64,000 nucleotides of DNA from Hyphomicrobiaceae bacterium. Lineage in GTDB: Bacteria > Pseudomonadota > Alphaproteobacteria > Rhizobiales > Hyphomicrobiaceae. The notes beneath the pieces are model-generated. The model did no database searches, was not told the DNA's origin, and was given only the letters and a program-made list of their open reading frames with translations. The position numbers and the translations under genes were made by a program. Shown piece after piece: positions 60,419 to 64,000 of this stretch (within the stretch, counting starts at the first letter, position 1; each line of letters begins with the position of its first letter). The stretch lies in NCBI GenBank assembly GCA_008933705.1, contig WBUN01000012.1:32122-96121 (forward strand). Reading direction: 5' to 3'.

Positions 60419-60811
60419 ACAAGACACTTCAAGCACGCGGCACTGTTGGCCGCTCTGTTGACCCTTCCTGTCAGCATCGCCTTCGCTCAAGGTGGGCCGC
60501 CTTGGGGCTGGGGTTGGCGGCAAGCTCCTCCCTATGGCTATTTCTCCGGCAGTCAGGTCGAGCGCTCCAAGGTCGACGCGGCGGTCAAGCAGACCCTCGA
60601 CAAGGCGACCAAGGGCCAAACCTGGACCAATCCCGGGGGCGTCAAGCTGACCCCCATCCTGGTCGACAAAGAGATCGTCGGCCAACTTTGGGAGGATGCC
60701 GACCCGAAGGCACTCACGGTCGGGAGCTACTGGTCAGGGCCCTGGGGCGTCAATGTCGAGCTCGTCAAGGGCGGCAAGGTCGTCGGCATGGTCTGGGTCA
60801 AGGTGTCGTAG
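60416..60811 (+). CDS. Small secreted protein, tandem paralogue 1
   Basis: 131 residues from ATG 60416 with GAAGGGAG upstream. A Sec signal (FKHAALLAALLTLPVSIAFA) is followed by a Gly/Trp/Pro-rich head (GGPPWGWGWRQAPPYGYFSG) and a compact domain with KVDAAVKQTLDKATKGQTWT, IVGQLWEDADPKALTVGSYW and GPWGVNVELVKGGKVVGMVW. No family recognised. The next gene is a closely related paralogue 125 bp downstream. Confidence 0.8.
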   Translation: MTRHFKHAALLAALLTLPVSIAFAQGGPPWGWGWRQAPPYGYFSGSQVERSKVDAAVKQTLDKATKGQTWTNPGGVKLTPILVDKEIVGQLWEDADPKALTVGSYWSGPWGVNVELVKGGKVVGMVWVKVS

Positions 60812-60832
60812 ACTTGACGTTCCGCGAGTATT

Positions 60833-60858
60833 CCGGCGGGCGAGTCATCACCCGCCGG
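60833..60858 (+). terminator. Hairpin between the tandem secreted-protein genes
   Basis: CCGGCGGG (60833-60840) and CCCGCCGG (60851-60858) form an 8-bp stem with a ten-base loop, just after the first paralogue. There is no T-run, so it may stabilise or attenuate the transcript rather than terminate it. Confidence 0.35.
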
Positions 60859-60936
60859 GCGGGATCTAATACAAGATCAAACTCATCGTCGACTGGATGT
60901 GCAAGCGCTCGGCCTTCAGTGCGACAAGGGGCGGTG

Positions 60937-61338
60937 ATGACAGAAAAGCTCAAACGTGTGGCGCTCCTCGCCACGTTGCTGGCCGGGACGGCCAGTCCCG
61001 CGCTCACGCAAGCCGGCCCTCAGTGGGGCTGGCGACATGCTCCCCACGGCTACGGCTACTTTTCCGGCGTCGAAGTCGATCGAGGCAAGGTCGACGCGGC
61101 CGTGAAGCAAGCGCTGAGCAAAGCCATCAAGGGCAAGACCTGGTCCACGCCGGCCGGCGTCAAGCATACGCCGATCCTGGTCGACAACCAGATCATCGGC
61201 CAGCTATGGGAGGATGCCGATCTGACGACGCTCATAATCGGCGCGTTCTGGGCCGGGCCTTGGGGCGTAAACGTTGAGCTCGTCAAGGACGGCAAGGTCG
61301 TCGGCATGGTCTGGGTCAAAGCGCGCCCGGCCGGCTGA
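60937..61338 (+). CDS. Small secreted protein, tandem paralogue 2
   Basis: 133 residues from ATG 60937. Signal peptide (RVALLATLLAGTASPALTQA), then YGYFSGVEVDRGKVDAAVKQ, 'AIKGKTWSTPAGVKHTPILV' and IGQLWEDADLTTLIIGAFWA, GPWGVNVELVKDGKVVGMVW. It is clearly related to paralogue 1 along its whole length. The frame stays open further upstream to 60352, but that part overlaps paralogue 1 in another frame and is not coding. Confidence 0.82.
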   Translation: MTEKLKRVALLATLLAGTASPALTQAGPQWGWRHAPHGYGYFSGVEVDRGKVDAAVKQALSKAIKGKTWSTPAGVKHTPILVDNQIIGQLWEDADLTTLIIGAFWAGPWGVNVELVKDGKVVGMVWVKARPAG

Positions 61339-61368
61339 ACGCGCTGCTGGCACCAAGAAGAGGTTCCC

Positions 61369-62184
61369 ATGCGCAGCGTGTTGGCCGCAGTGCTCGTTAT
61401 GATCTGCACGCCGAGCTACGGCCTTGCCTGGGGCGAATTGGGACACAGGACTGTCGCCGAAATTGCGGCGTCTTTTCTCACTGAACGGGCCGTTGCCGAA
61501 GTCAAGGACCTTCTGGGCGGAGACCTGCACGCAATGACCGAAGTCTCTGTTTGGGCGGACGCCATCAGAGCCGAGGAGAGACCGGAAACCTACTATTGGC
61601 ACGTCGTTGAAATTCCCTCCGATGGCGTCCGTTACGACCGCGCGCGCGACTGCAAGAATGGCGATTGCATCGTGGAAAAGATCGCGGAAATCGCCCAGGT
61701 GCTTGGCGACCATTCGGTCGCCAGGCCGCAACGAACTGAGGCCCTGCAATTCCTGATCCATCTTGTGGGCGACCTCCATATGCCTCTGCACGCGTTTGCG
61801 CCGCTCAATCACCCGGCAGGCGCGTGGGTGAGGATCGGCGACACAACCGACAAGCTGCACTATTGGTGGGATGACGAATTCGTCGACGCGCTCGGGTTCG
61901 ATTCCCTTGAGCTAGGAAAGCAGTTGGCGGCCGACACGACCGTGGCTGAGCACAGAGAATGGGCAAAGGGAACATCGGAGGATTGGGCAAACGAATCCTT
62001 CCAGATCACCCACGTTTTCGTCACCAAGCACGGCCTGCTTGACGTCAACTGGGGAGATTTTTCAGAGGATAGGCCGCTCACGCTTCCGACCTCGGTCATC
62101 GAGGAGGTGAAACCAATCGTCGTTCAACGACTCAAGATGGCCGGAGTGCGGCTTGCGTGGCTGCTCAACGAGGCCTTCAAGTGA
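61369..62184 (+). CDS. S1/P1-type secreted nuclease
   Basis: 271 residues. A signal peptide leads to a mature N-terminus AWGELGHRTVAEIAASFLTE (the W1 and His zinc ligands of the P1 fold). VSVWADAIRAEERPETYYWH, IHLVGDLHMPLHAFAPLNHP and a zinc-binding 'HYWWDDEFVDALGFDSLELG' segment follow. These belong to zinc-dependent S1/P1 nucleases that cut single-stranded nucleic acid and have 3'-nucleotidase activity. It directly precedes a secreted phosphoesterase (0-bp gap). Confidence 0.9.
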   Translation: MRSVLAAVLVMICTPSYGLAWGELGHRTVAEIAASFLTERAVAEVKDLLGGDLHAMTEVSVWADAIRAEERPETYYWHVVEIPSDGVRYDRARDCKNGDCIVEKIAEIAQVLGDHSVARPQRTEALQFLIHLVGDLHMPLHAFAPLNHPAGAWVRIGDTTDKLHYWWDDEFVDALGFDSLELGKQLAADTTVAEHREWAKGTSEDWANESFQITHVFVTKHGLLDVNWGDFSEDRPLTLPTSVIEEVKPIVVQRLKMAGVRLAWLLNEAFK

Positions 62185-63723
62185 ATGCGTGAGCCAGTCA
62201 AGAAGCATCGCTTGCTGCGATTGCTGGCCGTCGTGTTTGCCGTCTGCTGGACTGCCGGCGCAACTGCGGGGGGCATCGAGACCGTCGACGTCGTTGTGGT
62301 GATCTACGCCGAGAACCGCAGCTTCGACAACCTCTACGGTCTGTTTCCTGGCGCCAACGGCCTGCGCAGCCTGAAGGCGGCCGACTACATGCAGAGGGAT
62401 CGCGACGGCTCGCTGCTCAAGGAGCTGCCGCCGATGTGGGGAGGGCTGACGGCCAGGGGCGTCTTGCCGGCCGTCACCCAGGCGGACACCGCGCACCTGC
62501 CCAACAAGCCCTTCGCCATCGACGATCCCAAAGGCTTCAATCTGCCGGCGAGCGTCGTCACGAATGATCCGCGCCACCGCTTCTACCAAAACCAGATGCA
62601 GATCAACCGCGGCAGGAACGACCGCTTCGTTGCTTACTCGGATGCCGGCGCTCTGGTAATGGGTCACTATGACGGCTCGAGATTGCCGCTGTGGACTATC
62701 GCCAGGCGATACACCCTGGCTGACAATTTCTTTATGGCGGCCTTCGGCGGCTCATTCTTGAACCACTTCTGGCTCGTCTGCGCCTGCACGCCCTACTATC
62801 CCAACGCCGATCGGAGCCCGGCCAAGGACAGGATCAGCGCCGTTGAAGCCGACGGCGTGACCCTCAAGATCGCCCCCCACTCGCCGAGATCGGCACTCGA
62901 GGGCCCGCCCATATTCGTCAAGGACGGCTCACTCACCCCAGATTTCTATGCCGTCAACACCATGCAGCCACCGTTTCAGCCGAGCGGCAATGGGCCGGCC
63001 GTAAACGGCGATCCCCTCTGCGCGGATCCGGACGTGGCCACGACGTTACCAGCGCAGACGCAATCGACGATCGGCGATCTCCTGAGCGCCAAGGGCATCA
63101 GCTGGGCCTGGTACAGCGGCGCGTGGCAGGCCGCACTCGATGGTGTTGAAGTAACGCCTGCGCCTCATTTCCAATATCACCACCAGCCGTTCAACTATTT
63201 CGCCACGATGGCTCCCGGTACCGCCGCGCGGGCCAGGCACCTGCGAGACGCCGGACTCGATGGTCGCGAGTTCATCAAAGCTATCGATGGCGGAACGCTA
63301 CCCCAGGTCACGTTCTACAAGCCGCAGGGCAGCTTGAACAAGCATGCGGGCTACGCCGACATGCTGACGGGTGATCGGCATATCGCCGATGTCATCGCGC
63401 ATCTGGAGAGAAGCCCGCAGTGGTCGCGGATGCTCGTGATCATCACCTATGACGAGAACGGCGGCTTCTGGGACCATGTCGCGCCGCCCAAGGGCGATCG
63501 CTGGGGGCCTGGAACACGTGTTCCGGCGATCATCGTCTCGCCGTTTGCGAGAAGGGGGTTCGTCGACCACACCCTCTATGACACGACGTCGATCCTGCGC
63601 TTCATCACCAGACGTTTCGCGCTGCCGATGTTGCCTGGCCTACAGACGCGCGATGCAGCGATGATTGTCAATGGTGACATACCTCTCGGTGATCTAACCA
63701 ACGCGCTCGACCTGCAGCAATGA
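62185..63723 (+). CDS. Secreted phosphoesterase (acid phosphatase/phospholipase C-like)
   Basis: 512 residues with an N-terminal signal. VDVVVVIYAENRSFDNLYGL is the start of the PF04185 phosphoesterase family (acid phosphatases and phospholipase C of the AcpA/PlcC type). LNHFWLVCACTPYYPNADRS and RMLVIITYDENGGFWDHVAP add the metal- and substrate-binding residues. Together with the nuclease it could release phosphate from extracellular nucleic acids or phospholipids. A phosphate-starvation role is inference; no Pho box was recognised. Confidence 0.88.
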   Translation: MREPVKKHRLLRLLAVVFAVCWTAGATAGGIETVDVVVVIYAENRSFDNLYGLFPGANGLRSLKAADYMQRDRDGSLLKELPPMWGGLTARGVLPAVTQADTAHLPNKPFAIDDPKGFNLPASVVTNDPRHRFYQNQMQINRGRNDRFVAYSDAGALVMGHYDGSRLPLWTIARRYTLADNFFMAAFGGSFLNHFWLVCACTPYYPNADRSPAKDRISAVEADGVTLKIAPHSPRSALEGPPIFVKDGSLTPDFYAVNTMQPPFQPSGNGPAVNGDPLCADPDVATTLPAQTQSTIGDLLSAKGISWAWYSGAWQAALDGVEVTPAPHFQYHHQPFNYFATMAPGTAARARHLRDAGLDGREFIKAIDGGTLPQVTFYKPQGSLNKHAGYADMLTGDRHIADVIAHLERSPQWSRMLVIITYDENGGFWDHVAPPKGDRWGPGTRVPAIIVSPFARRGFVDHTLYDTTSILRFITRRFALPMLPGLQTRDAAMIVNGDIPLGDLTNALDLQQ

Positions 63724-63761
63724 CGTGGCGCGGCACCCGCCACACCGTCACCCTGCCAGGC

Positions 63762-64000
63762 CTAGTGGGCGAATTCACCCTTTGCCATCATCAGATGATG
63801 GACCTGATGGTGCGCCCCTTGCACCATGATGCCCATGAATCCAAGCGCCTTGATCCTGACGACCTGGCGTGGATCGCCCGAGGTCACCACAAGCTTCACT
63901 CCGTTCGCCAGGTCCTCGGTCCTTGCGCTCCATCCAAGCGCCGCAAGCTCATGGGCGTGCGCAGGGATCATGCGCTTGACGGCAGCGACCGTGCGGCCCT
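63762..64000 (-). CDS. C-terminal part of a larger protein, His-rich
   Basis: The minus-strand frame stays open to the window edge (79 codons to a TAG at 63762), so the gene starts outside. The end of the protein has MIPAHAHELAALGWSARTED, 'GVKLVVTSGDPRQVVRIKAL' and a His-rich FMGIMVQGAHHQVHHLMMAK. Metal binding is possible. Family not recognised. Confidence 0.55.
   Translation of the reverse strand, partial: GRTVAAVKRMIPAHAHELAALGWSARTEDLANGVKLVVTSGDPRQVVRIKALGFMGIMVQGAHHQVHHLMMAKGEFAH

Noticed and set aside
60352..60936. Upstream extension of the second small secreted protein's frame
   Set aside because: It overlaps the first paralogue in a different frame. The ATG at 60937 gives a signal peptide and alignment to the paralogue, so the true start is there.
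1..64000. CRISPR arrays, tRNA, rRNA, intact insertion sequences, prophage
   Set aside because: No regularly spaced repeats, no tRNA cloverleaf or CCA-ended candidates, no rRNA-like tracts and no transposase, integrase or phage structural gene were seen.

Overview
The window is a high-GC chromosomal segment that looks alphaproteobacterial, most likely Hyphomicrobiales. The clues are a caspase-like peptidase remnant of a rhizobial type, FixK/FNR-type TTGA-N6-TCAA operators, an ABC-2/Wzm-Wzt polysaccharide exporter and many split operons with ATGA overlaps. Species cannot be fixed from the sequence. No rRNA, tRNA, CRISPR array or intact insertion sequence was found.

Region 1 (1-13.4 kb). A minus-strand group holds a diheme DUF1592/1588/1585-like protein, a small secreted protein, a Tat-exported DUF1501 protein, a GT-C-like polytopic protein, a UbiA-family prenyltransferase and a partial polytopic protein. 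It is followed by a ThDP enzyme plus acyl-CoA synthetase pair and a divergent CadC-like winged-helix/TPR regulator.

Region 2 (13.5-25.6 kb). One tight plus-strand operon makes a nucleotide-activated higher-carbon sugar. It has a GmhA-like isomerase, a GmhB-like phosphatase, a transaldolase, four SDR epimerase/dehydratases, a nucleotidyltransferase-PfkB kinase fusion (HldE in reversed domain order), a Gfo/Idh oxidoreductase, a nucleotide-sugar dehydrogenase homologue without the catalytic cysteine, a methyltransferase and a split transketolase. Transketolase and transaldolase would supply sedoheptulose 7-phosphate or a related ketose phosphate to the activation enzymes.

Region 3 (25.6-43.3 kb). 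This is a surface-glycan assembly and export region. It holds a UDP-galactopyranose mutase homologue, O-methyltransferases, an operon with Wzm/Wzt, a Nudix hydrolase and a SemiSWEET, a GT4 glycosyltransferase, three members of an unrecognised glycosyltransferase-like family (two with TPR-like tails) and two copies of an unrecognised methyltransferase-like protein. Together with region 2 it reads as a capsule or O-polysaccharide locus built around an unusual sugar.

Region 4 (43.3-46.8 kb). After a caspase-domain remnant comes a fluoride riboswitch with its own promoter and terminator. It leads an operon of a CPA2-type cation/proton antiporter, a universal stress protein and a DUF190 protein.

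Region 5 (47-64 kb). This is a set of mostly divergent envelope and stress genes: an FmdE-like secreted protein, a TauE/SafE permease, a stand-alone FtsH extracellular domain beside a proton-type P-ATPase, oligopeptidase B, DedA, a lipoprotein, a membrane protein, GT4 and GT2 glycosyltransferases and two tandem small secreted proteins. Four perfect and several near-perfect FixK/FNR-type palindromes lie in the promoters, most of them centred about 70 bp before the start codon, so much of the region may be a low-oxygen regulon. An S1/P1-like nuclease and a phosphoesterase close the window.
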